This document shows, one piece after another, positions 34,107-43,522 of a stretch of 50,923 nt of DNA (its first letter is position 1; each line of letters starts with the position of its first letter). The notes beneath the pieces were generated by a model. The model saw only the letters and a program-made list of their open reading frames with translations, did no database searches and was not told where the DNA came from. Both the position numbers and the translations under genes were made by a program. Source of the stretch: an uncultured Bacilli bacterium (GTDB lineage Bacteria; Bacillota_I; Bacilli_A; RF39; UBA660). The stretch covers positions 1 through 50,923 of the forward strand of contig CANRJW010000007.1 of NCBI GenBank assembly GCA_947631035.1. Reading direction: 5' to 3'.

Positions 34107-35043
34107 CATTTTCTACTAATTCATCCCCAAAATAAATACGTAAATATTTGCCATCTACTTTATAGGATAAATCTTCAATATTGGTTAGAGTATGTGTTGC
34201 AGAAGCTTCTTGATTGTTTTCTAAATCATATAAATAGAAAATCGAATTATTATCGACGATGGCTACAAATTGTTCCCAAAAATCTAAATACGTATAGGTT
34301 CCATACAAGCGATTGCTTCCTTGATAGTTCAAAAGATTCATGTTGGTTCCATTTGAAGTAATCACATATTGTTCATTGTAATTGATTATTGAATCCGTAA
34401 AATCGGCACTTACTTTATTGTTTTCTGCATCAATCAAATACCAAGTATTTTCTTTTAAGACGGCAAAAGAATCTGCCTTAATTTCCCCTGCTTCATTTTT
34501 TAAATCAGCAAGCCCAATATAGTCATACGAAAAAGGAATGACTTCTTTTACTTCATTGGTAATTTCTAAAACGCCCCATAAATCTTCGGAATTTTTTGCA
34601 ATATAATAATGATTTTCAATGCCTACACCATAATTTTTTATTTCTTTATAGCGTTCTAAGATAGTTCCATTTACAACATCATATAAAATCACTTCAGCAT
34701 TTAATAGATTCATGGTCGTTGTATCCATTAAAAGTGCATAGTGGTCTTGGATTAACGTTTGTTTATCACTAGCCTTAGTTTTCGGTTCTATTAAAGGATA
34801 GGTAGTTGAATTTCTAGAAACTGCATAATCACAATAATCCGTATTTTCACAAATATAGTTACCTATTAAATTGTCTTGTTCGTCATAAAAATAGAGTTTA
34901 CCATTCAAATAAAATTCATGTCCTTCATTTTCTTTTCCTTCCGCAGTTCTTAAAAAATGCATAGTCGTAGCAAAAATACTAAGAGGCAAGAAAAGAACTA
35001 ATAAAACAATAATGACGATAAGAGCTATTTTTTTATGTTGCAT
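34093..35043 (-). CDS. Membrane-anchored surface protein, WG-repeat-like, one module
   Basis: 316 residues from the ATG at 35043 (AAGGTGGTGG before it). An N-terminal membrane segment (about 4-25) is followed by a module that starts KLYFYDEQDNLIGNYICEN and contains two or three cysteines, then beta-repeats of the WG type (DLWGVLEI, FSYDYIGL, WYLIDAENN). The gene directly downstream of a longer relative shares this module. Probably a beta-propeller-like surface protein; no enzymatic motif. Confidence 0.65.
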   Translation of the reverse strand: MQHKKIALIVIIVLLVLFLPLSIFATTMHFLRTAEGKENEGHEFYLNGKLYFYDEQDNLIGNYICENTDYCDYAVSRNSTTYPLIEPKTKASDKQTLIQDHYALLMDTTTMNLLNAEVILYDVVNGTILERYKEIKNYGVGIENHYYIAKNSEDLWGVLEITNEVKEVIPFSYDYIGLADLKNEAGEIKADSFAVLKENTWYLIDAENNKVSADFTDSIINYNEQYVITSNGTNMNLLNYQGSNRLYGTYTYLDFWEQFVAIVDNNSIFYLYDLENNQEASATHTLTNIEDLSYKVDGKYLRIYFGDELVENVAIQ

Positions 35044-35056
35044 GTTTTCCACCACC

Positions 35057-37213
35057 TTAATTTTCTTCTGGTAATACAATCGTTTGGGAAGCAGGAGCAT
35101 AAGTTTTATCACTATTTCCCACTAATACTTCGGTTCCACTAATTTTAAAAGCAAGCACTTTATTTCCATAATAATCCGTTAAATTTAATTGAATTAATTC
35201 ATTGCCACTTAGAATATTGGCTTCTGGACGAAGATAAGTATAAATACCCAATTGATTGTTTTCATTTACACCAGCAAAGAACTTATCATACAATTCAATA
35301 TATTTAAAACCATCATCATTGATTTGTTTTCCTTTAAAATCATAGATATAATATTTTCCATTATTTTTTACTTTGACATAAGAGTCCGTATAGTTTCTTA
35401 TTTTGTAAGGAATTGCACTCGTTATACTTGCGCCATTACTTTTAGAGATTAACAAATACCCATTGGCATCTTTGGCAACATAGTAATCTCTTAAACGTTC
35501 CATTTCACTATAATTAAAGCCAATATGACCCGTTACTTCTGTTAAATTGATTTTAATGACACCATAATTGCCACTTTGATTTTTCGCAACCACTTGTAAA
35601 TCCGTTACAGTTGAGAAAGTAATATCATCGGTTCCGGTATAAGAATACGTATTTACAGTACGATATTTTCCTAAACTGGCATTTTTCTTTAAATCGTATA
35701 ATACCACGGTTTCATTATTTTCGTTGACCAATTCAGGATTATCACTTATGAAAACAAAACGTTCATTAAAGACTGGAATTACACCAGATTCTCCCGGAGA
35801 TTCGGCATCATTATCCTCATAAATCGTATCATAAGCAAGAGTACAATTTTTAAGTTCTTTATCTTTACTTCCAACATCATTTTTATTGGCACAAGTATAA
35901 CTACCAAGCAGGGTTTCTTTTTCCGTATCGCTATAAATATAAATCTTACCATTAAAGTAATTCATATTTCGTAAGTTTTTATTTAGCTTTCCTTCATTTT
36001 TATTTAAAGTAACCGTTTCAGTAGATGCTCCTTCATAAAGAGTAATGGTAATAATATCATTATTTTCTTCTAAAGAGAAACTTTCTTTTGTTTCCTTTAA
36101 TACATGATTTGCATCGTAAACACTGGTTTTCACATAATCCGTATTTTTTAAATTTATTGCTTCTTCATTTAATTTATTTTGATCATAAAATTTAAGAACC
36201 ATTTTATTTTCATTAATTAATGCAGCGTAATCTTCATAAAGTTCGATATAATCATAACTTTCTTCAAATACTTTTTGATTACCATAAGTATAAACCACAT
36301 ATTTTCCTTCATTGTTTTTAGCTTTAATATACGTTTCATTAAAGTTTTCAATACTATCATCGATAGCTTTACTAATATTTTTGCCTTTTTCGTCGATGAT
36401 ATAATTTTGTTCATTTTGTAATGCCACATAATAATTTTTTTCGTTTGGCATAAAGCTCAAATTATTATAGACAAAATCAAGTTGATTCGTAAACGTTCCA
36501 TCATGAAATTGAAGGAGTCCATAAAGACCACTTTCATTTTGCACAATAATTTTGTCCGTATCTACTTTTTTAATCGCTTGATAGGTATTCTCGACTTTTT
36601 GTTCTTTTAAATTGTAAAGTTTTAATTTTGGTTCTTCTACTCTAGCATTATCATTTATAAAAACATATTGTTCTAAAAGAATTGAACTACGTATTTTGAC
36701 TTTTTCGCCATTTTCATAAATTTTTTGTTCTACACTCAAAATATCTTCTGGACTGTAATAAGAAACAAAACATAAATTTTCATTTTGATTTTCACAAGTA
36801 TAACGACCGATTTCTTCCTTTTTACTATTTAGGAAAATTAATACCCCATTGTCATAAGTATAATTTTCTTCTTCAACAATAACTTCCGGTGGTGGAACAA
36901 TTTCTTCTTCCTTATGTAAAGACTTAGTTAAGAAAAACAAACCAATTCCTAAAAGGATAAAGCCGATTACTAAAGCACTACAAAAAAGAATTCTTTGTTT
37001 TTTACTTAATTTTTTCCACCAATCTTTTATTTTATCTTTCCATTTTCTTTTTTTAGGGGTGGTAAAAAATTCTTCGGGAGCTTGTTCACTTTCCAAAACT
37101 TCAATTGAATCATCCCCTCTTTTTTCTTCCATTTCCACAATTTGATTATTTAAATCATTAATATTTTCTAGTTCTTTGGTTATTTCAAAATCGTTATTTT
37201 CTTCATTTGGCAT
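35057..37213 (-). CDS. Membrane-anchored surface protein, WG-repeat-like, two modules
   Basis: 718 residues. An acidic cytoplasmic head (1-52), a basic stretch, one membrane segment (about 74-96), then two successive copies of the module found once in the next gene: VLIFLNSKKEEIGRYTCEN and, about 300 residues later, IYIYSDTEKETLLGSYTCAN. Each is followed by repeats such as GLYGLLQF, NYGVIKI, DYIELYEDYAAL, FKYIELYDKFFAG. The cytoplasmic part is missing in the smaller relative. Function unknown; extracellular. AAGGATGTGGG ribosome site. Confidence 0.7.
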   Translation of the reverse strand: MPNEENNDFEITKELENINDLNNQIVEMEEKRGDDSIEVLESEQAPEEFFTTPKKRKWKDKIKDWWKKLSKKQRILFCSALVIGFILLGIGLFFLTKSLHKEEEIVPPPEVIVEEENYTYDNGVLIFLNSKKEEIGRYTCENQNENLCFVSYYSPEDILSVEQKIYENGEKVKIRSSILLEQYVFINDNARVEEPKLKLYNLKEQKVENTYQAIKKVDTDKIIVQNESGLYGLLQFHDGTFTNQLDFVYNNLSFMPNEKNYYVALQNEQNYIIDEKGKNISKAIDDSIENFNETYIKAKNNEGKYVVYTYGNQKVFEESYDYIELYEDYAALINENKMVLKFYDQNKLNEEAINLKNTDYVKTSVYDANHVLKETKESFSLEENNDIITITLYEGASTETVTLNKNEGKLNKNLRNMNYFNGKIYIYSDTEKETLLGSYTCANKNDVGSKDKELKNCTLAYDTIYEDNDAESPGESGVIPVFNERFVFISDNPELVNENNETVVLYDLKKNASLGKYRTVNTYSYTGTDDITFSTVTDLQVVAKNQSGNYGVIKINLTEVTGHIGFNYSEMERLRDYYVAKDANGYLLISKSNGASITSAIPYKIRNYTDSYVKVKNNGKYYIYDFKGKQINDDGFKYIELYDKFFAGVNENNQLGIYTYLRPEANILSGNELIQLNLTDYYGNKVLAFKISGTEVLVGNSDKTYAPASQTIVLPEEN

Positions 37214-37279
37214 TTTCCCACATCCTTATTCTATATTTTTTATTATAGCATAGGATTGGAAATTCATATAGGGGTAATT

Positions 37280-37897
37280 TTAGAATTTCTTTTTTCGAGG
37301 AATTTTATCGACAATATAATAAACATTTTCCCATTTTAAATCTTCTTCTTCGTTTATAACGCCATATAAGAATACTTCCACTTTCCTATTTTGATAAGCT
37401 TCTATTAACTTTTTAGTCGTGAAATTATTTAAAAGACAAATAAAATCATATAAATTCTCTTCACTATTTAAAATATAATTTAAAACACCTACTTTTTTAG
37501 TTAATCCCAATTCTTTTAATTTTTTAATCACTTCATTGTGAAAACTCATGACATAGATTTTTTTATCGGGAAAAGATTCAAGGATTTGCATCAATCTTTC
37601 ATAAGGAATATCACTATCTTTTATTTCGACGAGCATCAATTTATCGGTCTTTAAACTTAAGACTTCACTTAAAAGAGGCAAATGATAGTTTTGTTTTAAA
37701 TATTTATAGGTTTTGGTACGAATTAAATCATTTTTAATAAAAGCATTGTGATGGACAACAAATTGTTGGTCTTTGGTTTTACGAATGTCAAATTCAAACC
37801 CATCTGTAAAAGGACTTGCAATTGCATTTTGAAACGCTTCAAGGGTATTTTCTTTTATTTCATTTGTTCTAAGTCCACGATGCATAATCAATTTCAA
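37280..37897 (-). CDS. Glycerophosphodiester phosphodiesterase
   Basis: 205 residues. GDPD-family features: MHRGLRTNEIKENTLEAF at the N-terminus (catalytic His, Arg, Asn-Thr), GFEFDIRKTKDQQFVVHHN (metal Glu/Asp and second His), and MLVEIKDSD. It is cytoplasmic (no signal) and shorter than the 240-250 usual, but the catalytic half is intact. It would release glycerol-3-phosphate from glycerophosphodiesters, possibly from teichoic-acid or lipid turnover. Confidence 0.9.
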   Translation of the reverse strand: MKLIMHRGLRTNEIKENTLEAFQNAIASPFTDGFEFDIRKTKDQQFVVHHNAFIKNDLIRTKTYKYLKQNYHLPLLSEVLSLKTDKLMLVEIKDSDIPYERLMQILESFPDKKIYVMSFHNEVIKKLKELGLTKKVGVLNYILNSEENLYDFICLLNNFTTKKLIEAYQNRKVEVFLYGVINEEEDLKWENVYYIVDKIPRKKKF

Positions 37898-37929
37898 AAA
37901 AAATCACCTAATAGAATATATTAGAAGAT

Positions 37930-38385
37930 TTATTTTTTATGATAAAAGATTATTTTATAGGAAAGCAAAAGAAGAATGAGACACGCAAGTGGAATCACCA
38001 TGGTTTTATATTGAAACATAAAATTGGTGGGCACTTCTTCTTTTTCTTCTAAAAAAACGGGACGCATTTCTTCTGTTTCTTCTTTTAAGATTTGAAAGGT
38101 ATACTCTATGGTATCTGTATCATGAATCAATTGTAAAGTTACGACAGAATTGTTTTGCAAATTTTCATTATTTTCAATATGTACTTCTACTTCATTATCG
38201 ACTTCGTAAACAAAATCTACACTTTCCACGTCTTCTTCTAAAGTAATCGTATAAAGATTATTTAAAGAATCAAAAGGCAAAGAAAGTTTTCCATTTTTAA
38301 TTTCTAAAGCATTTAGTTTTAAATCACTTGCCAATACAAAAGTAGGAAAACACAGAAGAAAAAGAAAAAAGGCCAATTTTTTCAT
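37930..38385 (-). CDS. Secreted membrane-anchored protein with cadherin-like beta-sandwich domain
   Basis: 151 residues: signal peptide about 1-19 (ends VLAS), a single domain DLKLNALEIKNGKLSLPFDS then YTITLEEDVESVDFVYEVDN, the pattern of the cadherin-like beta-sandwich (Cadherin-like_beta_sandwich) family, and a C-terminal membrane segment about 128-147. It should be displayed outside. Nine bp separate it from hemW upstream. Role unknown. Confidence 0.7.
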   Translation of the reverse strand: MKKLAFFLFLLCFPTFVLASDLKLNALEIKNGKLSLPFDSLNNLYTITLEEDVESVDFVYEVDNEVEVHIENNENLQNNSVVTLQLIHDTDTIEYTFQILKEETEEMRPVFLEEKEEVPTNFMFQYKTMVIPLACLILLLLSYKIIFYHKK

Positions 38386-38394
38386 ACGTCACCT

Positions 38395-39486
38395 CTATAT
38401 CATTTTGAGTAAAATCTCATTCATAATATATAGTTTGTCCGGATTTATAAAAATATTGCCTTTTTTTATCATTAAATCCCCATTTTTAAGAAGAGGCTTT
38501 ATCGGATAGATATTTTCTAGTTTTACTTGGTAAAGACGTTCAAATTCTTCGATATTAAAACCACTTGTTAAACGAAATCCAAGCATCAAATGATGGTCTC
38601 TAATATCTTCATTGGACAAAAAGATTCTTTCTCCCGTCCGTTCTTTTTTCAAATATTTGGTTAACGACTTAGTATTCGTATAGCGCACTTTATCTAAATA
38701 TCCAGAAGCACCAAGTCCAAAACCATAGTATTCTTCATTATGCCAATAGACTAAATTATGTTTGGATTCATATCCTTTTATAGCAAAATTACTCACTTCA
38801 TAATGAAAATACCCTTTTTTCTTTAAATACTTTTTTATAAAAGCATATAAATCGGCATCGGCATCATCATTTAATCGTTCATATCCCTTTATTTTCAGAA
38901 GAGTTCCTTCTTCAATCATTAAACTATAGGTACTAATGTGTTTCGGCTTTAAAGAAAGAATTTGTTTTAAATCTTTTTTTACTATTTTTTTATTTTCAAA
39001 AGAAAAGCCATAGATAAAGTCAATATTGATGTTTTCAATGTATTTTTGACAAAAACTAATTTTTTCTTTGACCGTTTTATAGTCATGATTTCTGCCCATA
39101 TACTTTAGTTTTTCCGAATGAAAAGATTCAACCCCAATACTTAAACGATTGACACCATTTTCAAAAAGAAATTTTACTAAATCTTCTGTTAAATCATTCA
39201 CGTTGCATTCAAACGTAAATTCTTGCAAATTTTGGGTATTTAGAAGATGGACAATTTCCATTAATCGCTTTAAACTTTTTAAAGACAAAGAAGAAGGTGT
39301 TCCTCCTCCAATATAGAGAGTCTCAATTTTCTCTCCATTGTAGAAATCTTTAATTTCTTCTTCCAAACAATCCAAGTATTGCATTACCCATTTTTCATTA
39401 TAAAATACTTTACAAAAATCACAATAAGAACAAATGCTTCGACAAAAGGGAATATGTAGATAAACACTTTTACACTCTGTTTTCAT
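38395..39486 (-). CDS. hemW: Radical SAM heme chaperone HemW
   Basis: 363 residues. CxxxCxxC Fe-S motif in YLHIPFCRSICSYCDFCK, SAM-binding GGGTPSSL, RLSIGVESFH, and the C-terminal HemW domain (GLGASGYLDKVRYTNTKSL, LMLGFRLTSG). Family members insert heme into respiratory enzymes; older annotations as coproporphyrinogen oxidase are unlikely. No other heme gene is nearby; hemW beside lepA is a typical Firmicutes arrangement. Confidence 0.93.
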   Translation of the reverse strand: MKTECKSVYLHIPFCRSICSYCDFCKVFYNEKWVMQYLDCLEEEIKDFYNGEKIETLYIGGGTPSSLSLKSLKRLMEIVHLLNTQNLQEFTFECNVNDLTEDLVKFLFENGVNRLSIGVESFHSEKLKYMGRNHDYKTVKEKISFCQKYIENINIDFIYGFSFENKKIVKKDLKQILSLKPKHISTYSLMIEEGTLLKIKGYERLNDDADADLYAFIKKYLKKKGYFHYEVSNFAIKGYESKHNLVYWHNEEYYGFGLGASGYLDKVRYTNTKSLTKYLKKERTGERIFLSNEDIRDHHLMLGFRLTSGFNIEEFERLYQVKLENIYPIKPLLKNGDLMIKKGNIFINPDKLYIMNEILLKMI

Positions 39487-39498
39487 AAAAATCCAATT

Positions 39499-40596
39499 CT
39501 AGCGATTTTTCGCACTTTTTTGAGTAGCAACTAAATCCAAAATTTGATTGTACTTTCCATGAAAAACCGATTGATATAAATCATACTTTTGAGCAAATGT
39601 CGAATCACGAAGTGCTAAATCTTGCATGTCTTTTTTTAAATTTTTACTATCACGGTGAAGAATTTTCTCACCATTTTCTAAACTCATATAGTATTTTAAC
39701 ATAAAACGAGCATACTTATCTTTTTCTTCTTGGGTAAGAGTTTGACTACGCTTTTGTATCAATTGAGTTATCACAGAATCATCGATTTCATGATTCAATT
39801 CTTTTAGTTTTTCTTTCATAGCAAGCATCTTTTCCGTATCCTTATTTTTTGTATACTGGTTAAGATACATGATAATTTTATTTCTTCTTATTAAATAATT
39901 TTTGGCTTTTTGATAAGCATATTCTTCCACTTCCGGTGCTTCATTTAATGTTTCTAAAAATAAAGCATCCTTCGTTAAATCTTTTAAATCAATTTGTAAA
40001 AAAGCTTTTGCAATATCTAGGATGGTCGTATTAAAAAGTTTGGCCATGGACTTAAAAGAAACACGATAAGTTAAAGACATCAAAATCATTTCTTTTTGTA
40101 AATTTAAGGGATAAGATTGAAAAGATTTTTTTACGACCTTATCATTCTCTTCTTTGGCAAAACCAAATGGTTTTAAGAATTCTTGTATTTCATTATAAAA
40201 AGAACTAGAATAACTTAATTCCAACAAAAATTGTAGCACAGACCTTTGATTTTCCTTTGCAGCTGTTACTAAATCCATCTCTCCTGCTAATAATTGCTTT
40301 AGTATGCCTAAACGTTTCTTATTTAAAAAAGGACTTGTTCCTAAAAAATAGTCTTTGTTTTGATATTTTTGTAAAATTTCTTTCTTTTTTTCCATAATTT
40401 TTTTATAACGATTTACGTTATAAAGGCTAGAATCTGGATTGTTTAAACTTTCAATGATATGTCCGACTGCATTTGGAGCAATTCCTAAATTTTGGGCAAT
40501 TTCAATATTGGTTTTTCCTGCCATAATTCTTTCTTCAATTTTATCAATATATTTCGGGTGTTCTTCTTTATAAACTTTCTTTACTTCCCCACTCAT
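39499..40596 (-). CDS. Helical protein of unknown function with N-terminal HTH-like segment
   Basis: 365 residues, not recognised. Near the N-terminus MAGKTNIEIAQNLGIAPNAV resembles a helix-turn-helix, so DNA binding is possible. The rest is highly charged and helical with many Lys/Glu and no membrane segment. It is packed between lepA (5 bp) and hemW (12 bp) and so is co-expressed with them. Confidence 0.65.
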   Translation of the reverse strand: MSGEVKKVYKEEHPKYIDKIEERIMAGKTNIEIAQNLGIAPNAVGHIIESLNNPDSSLYNVNRYKKIMEKKKEILQKYQNKDYFLGTSPFLNKKRLGILKQLLAGEMDLVTAAKENQRSVLQFLLELSYSSSFYNEIQEFLKPFGFAKEENDKVVKKSFQSYPLNLQKEMILMSLTYRVSFKSMAKLFNTTILDIAKAFLQIDLKDLTKDALFLETLNEAPEVEEYAYQKAKNYLIRRNKIIMYLNQYTKNKDTEKMLAMKEKLKELNHEIDDSVITQLIQKRSQTLTQEEKDKYARFMLKYYMSLENGEKILHRDSKNLKKDMQDLALRDSTFAQKYDLYQSVFHGKYNQILDLVATQKSAKNR

Positions 40597-40601
40597 AATT
40601 T

Positions 40602-42398
40602 TTAACTCTCTTCCTTTAATATTTCTAAGAAGGCTTCTTTTGGTACTTCAACACTACCAAGCATCTTCATTTTTTTCTTACCTTCTTTTTGATGCTCTAA
40701 TAATTTTCTTTTACGAGAAATATCCCCACCATAGCATTTCGCTAAAACATTCTTCTTTAAAGCACTGATGGTTTCTCGAGCAATAACTTTAGAACCGATG
40801 CTCGCTTGAATGGGCACTTGAAACATTTGACGAGGAATCAAGTTTCGTAATTTTTCAACCATTTGTTTTCCTCTTTGATAAGCAAAATCTTTATGGACAA
40901 TGACAGATAAAGCATCGACAGCTTCCCCATTCAGTAAGATATTCATTTTAACAAGTTTACTTTCTTTATAACCGGATAGTTCGTAATCGAAAGAGGCATA
41001 CCCCTTTGTCATACTCTTTAGTTTGTCAAAAAAATCATAAACGATTTCCGATAAAGGAATTTCGTAATGAATATTTGCTCTTGTATTTTCGATGTATTCA
41101 ATGGATTTATAAATTCCTCTTTTATTTTGACAAAGTTCCATAATAGGACCAATGTATTCACTAGGCACAATGATATTCGTATAAATAAAAGGTTCTTCTA
41201 TTTTAGAAATATACGTATTATCAGGCATTTTATTTGGTGAATCAATTTCGAGCATACTTCCATCGGTTTTATAGACTTTATAAATAACGTTGGGACTGGT
41301 CGCAATAATATCTAAATTAAATTCTCTTTCTAAACGGGTTATGATAATATCCATATGTAATAGACCTAGAAAACCCATCCGAAAACCAAATCCTAAGGCT
41401 ACAGAAGTTTCTGGTTCAAAAGTTAAAGCCGCGTCATTTAGTTTTAACTTTTCAATGGCTTCTTTTAAACTTTCGTATTTATTAGGTTCCACAGGAAATA
41501 ATCCGGAATACACCATCGGTTTCATTTTTTTATAACCCGTAAGAGGTGCTAAAGCACTTTCCTTTTCTAAGGTAATCGTATCTCCTACTTCGACACTTGT
41601 AATATCTTTAATACTAGCACATATATAACCAACTTCCCCACTTTTTAAAACAGATAACTTTTGTTCTTTTGGGGTATGAACACCAAGTTCCGTGACTTCA
41701 AAAACATGACCATTTGCCATCATTTTAATTTTATCTTTGACTTTGACTTCGCCATCTACGACTTTTACTAAAGCAACGACTCCTTTATAGGAATCAAAAT
41801 ACGAATCAAAGATTAAGGCCCTTAAAGGTTTTTCAATTTCGTTTTTGGGTGGTTTAATTCTTTCGACCACGGCATCTAAAAGTTCTTTAACCCCTTCTCC
41901 TGTTTTACCACTGCATAATAAAATCTCTTCTTCTTTAAACCCCAACACATTTTTTAATTCTTCTTTTCTTTTGGGAATATCGGCGTTTGGCAAATCAATT
42001 TTATTGATAACGGGAATAATCGTTAAATTTTGCTCCATAGCAAGATACAAATTGGCAAGAGTTTGGGCTTCAATTCCTTGAGCAGCATCGACAACTAAAA
42101 TTGCCCCTTCGCATGCGGCTAGACTTCTAGAAACTTCATAAGAAAAATCGACATGTCCGGGGGTATCAATCAAATTTAAAATATAGTCTTCCTTTTGGTA
42201 CGTATACGTTAAATGAACGGCATTTAATTTAATAGTAATCCCACGTTCTCTTTCCAAATCCATACTATCTAAAACTTGGTCAACCATTTCTCTTTTGTCA
42301 ATGGCGTGTGTTAGTTCTAGCATGCGATCGGCAAGGGTACTTTTTCCATGGTCAATGTGAGCAATAATTGAAAAATTACGGATATTCTCTTGTTTCAT
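40602..42398 (-). CDS. lepA: Elongation factor 4 (LepA)
   Basis: Back-translocating GTPase of the ribosome. 598 residues if started at the ATG at 42398 ([20 protein letters not shown]); an ATG at 42404 is also possible. GTPase motifs [24 protein letters not shown], and the LepA-specific C-terminal domain ([38 protein letters not shown]) are complete. Confidence 0.98.
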   Translation of the reverse strand: MKQENIRNFSIIAHIDHGKSTLADRMLELTHAIDKREMVDQVLDSMDLERERGITIKLNAVHLTYTYQKEDYILNLIDTPGHVDFSYEVSRSLAACEGAILVVDAAQGIEAQTLANLYLAMEQNLTIIPVINKIDLPNADIPKRKEELKNVLGFKEEEILLCSGKTGEGVKELLDAVVERIKPPKNEIEKPLRALIFDSYFDSYKGVVALVKVVDGEVKVKDKIKMMANGHVFEVTELGVHTPKEQKLSVLKSGEVGYICASIKDITSVEVGDTITLEKESALAPLTGYKKMKPMVYSGLFPVEPNKYESLKEAIEKLKLNDAALTFEPETSVALGFGFRMGFLGLLHMDIIITRLEREFNLDIIATSPNVIYKVYKTDGSMLEIDSPNKMPDNTYISKIEEPFIYTNIIVPSEYIGPIMELCQNKRGIYKSIEYIENTRANIHYEIPLSEIVYDFFDKLKSMTKGYASFDYELSGYKESKLVKMNILLNGEAVDALSVIVHKDFAYQRGKQMVEKLRNLIPRQMFQVPIQASIGSKVIARETISALKKNVLAKCYGGDISRKRKLLEHQKEGKKKMKMLGSVEVPKEAFLEILKEES

Positions 42399-42443
42399 AC
42401 ACATCACTATCTATTATTATACTGATTTTTCAAAAAAAGAAAA

Positions 42444-42475
42444 GAAAAAAATGGCGCTCTAAATCCAAACGCCAT
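42444..42475 (-). terminator. Terminator after mraY
   Basis: ATGGCG/CGCCAT stem (42451-42456, 42470-42475) with a T7 run on the minus strand; includes the last codons of mraY. Confidence 0.8.
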
Positions 42476-43460
42476 ATGTAATTGCCGCCATGGCAAGTAA
42501 AAAACCAATGACCCAAAATAATTTTACAATATCCGTTTCGGCCCAACCAAGTTGTTCGAAATGGTGATGCAAAGGAGCCATCTTGAATATTTTTTTATGA
42601 AATTTACGAATCGCAATGATTTGTACAAAACTAGAAATAGTTTCCACAACGAATACCCCACCCACTAAAACTAAGGATAGTTCGTGTCTTGTTAAAATGG
42701 CAACTGTGGCTAGAGCTCCACCTAGAGCAAGACTTCCTAAATCTCCCATAAAGATTTTAGCAGGATGCGAGTTGTAAAGTAAAAACCCTAGTAAACTTCC
42801 AACCAGTAAGAAGCAGAATATAGCCACCTCTTCATACCCTTGCATCCAACCGGTATTCCAAGCAATAATTCCAAATGCTAAAAAGGCAATCGCCGAAAGT
42901 CCTCCAGCTAAACCATCAAGTCCATCCGTAATATTGACAGCATTACTGGTTCCTACTAATACAAACAAAATAAAGATACCAAATAACCAACCCATCGGAA
43001 TACTAATATTAAGAGACGTAATCCATAAAACCGGTTCGCCCCCATTTTTCATAAAGATATAGAAAAATACTAAAGCAATTCCCATTTGAATTAAAAATTT
43101 TGTGGTAATACTAAGTCCTTCATTATTTTTATATTTAATTTTTAAATAATCATCAATAAATCCTAGAAAAGCATACGATACAAAGACAAAAACTAAAATA
43201 AGCAAATTGGAATTTAACGTAATACTTCCGCGAATATAGAGCATAAACAAAGAAAGCAAGACCGGAAAAATGAAAATCACTCCGCCCATTGTTGGTGTTC
43301 CATTCTTTTTTAAATGACGTTCGCCAATGGTGTGACTGACATTTTGACCCATCTTTCTTTTACGAGCAAATCGCACAAAAAAGAAACCAAAAAGCATTGA
43401 AATCACAAAGCCAAGCATAATGGACATGGCTGCTTTTGCTAAAATTAACATTTGCATCAC
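42459..43460 (-). CDS. mraY: Phospho-N-acetylmuramoyl-pentapeptide transferase MraY
   Basis: Makes lipid I from UDP-MurNAc-pentapeptide and undecaprenyl phosphate. 333 residues, about ten membrane segments. Signatures KKNGTPTMGGVIF, FIDDYLKI (DD pair), NAVNITDGLDGLAGG, FMGDLGSLALGG and MAPLHHHFE. It follows the PBP gene and ends the transcript; murG, ftsW and divIB sit about 30 kb away, so the wall-division cluster is dispersed. Confidence 0.98.
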   Translation of the reverse strand: MMQMLILAKAAMSIMLGFVISMLFGFFFVRFARKRKMGQNVSHTIGERHLKKNGTPTMGGVIFIFPVLLSLFMLYIRGSITLNSNLLILVFVFVSYAFLGFIDDYLKIKYKNNEGLSITTKFLIQMGIALVFFYIFMKNGGEPVLWITSLNISIPMGWLFGIFILFVLVGTSNAVNITDGLDGLAGGLSAIAFLAFGIIAWNTGWMQGYEEVAIFCFLLVGSLLGFLLYNSHPAKIFMGDLGSLALGGALATVAILTRHELSLVLVGGVFVVETISSFVQIIAIRKFHKKIFKMAPLHHHFEQLGWAETDIVKLFWVIGFLLAMAAITYGVWI

Positions 43461-43522
43461 TCCGTAATCAAATTATACACTATTTTTCTAAAAACATTTT
43501 ATACCACCGATTAAAATTGACA

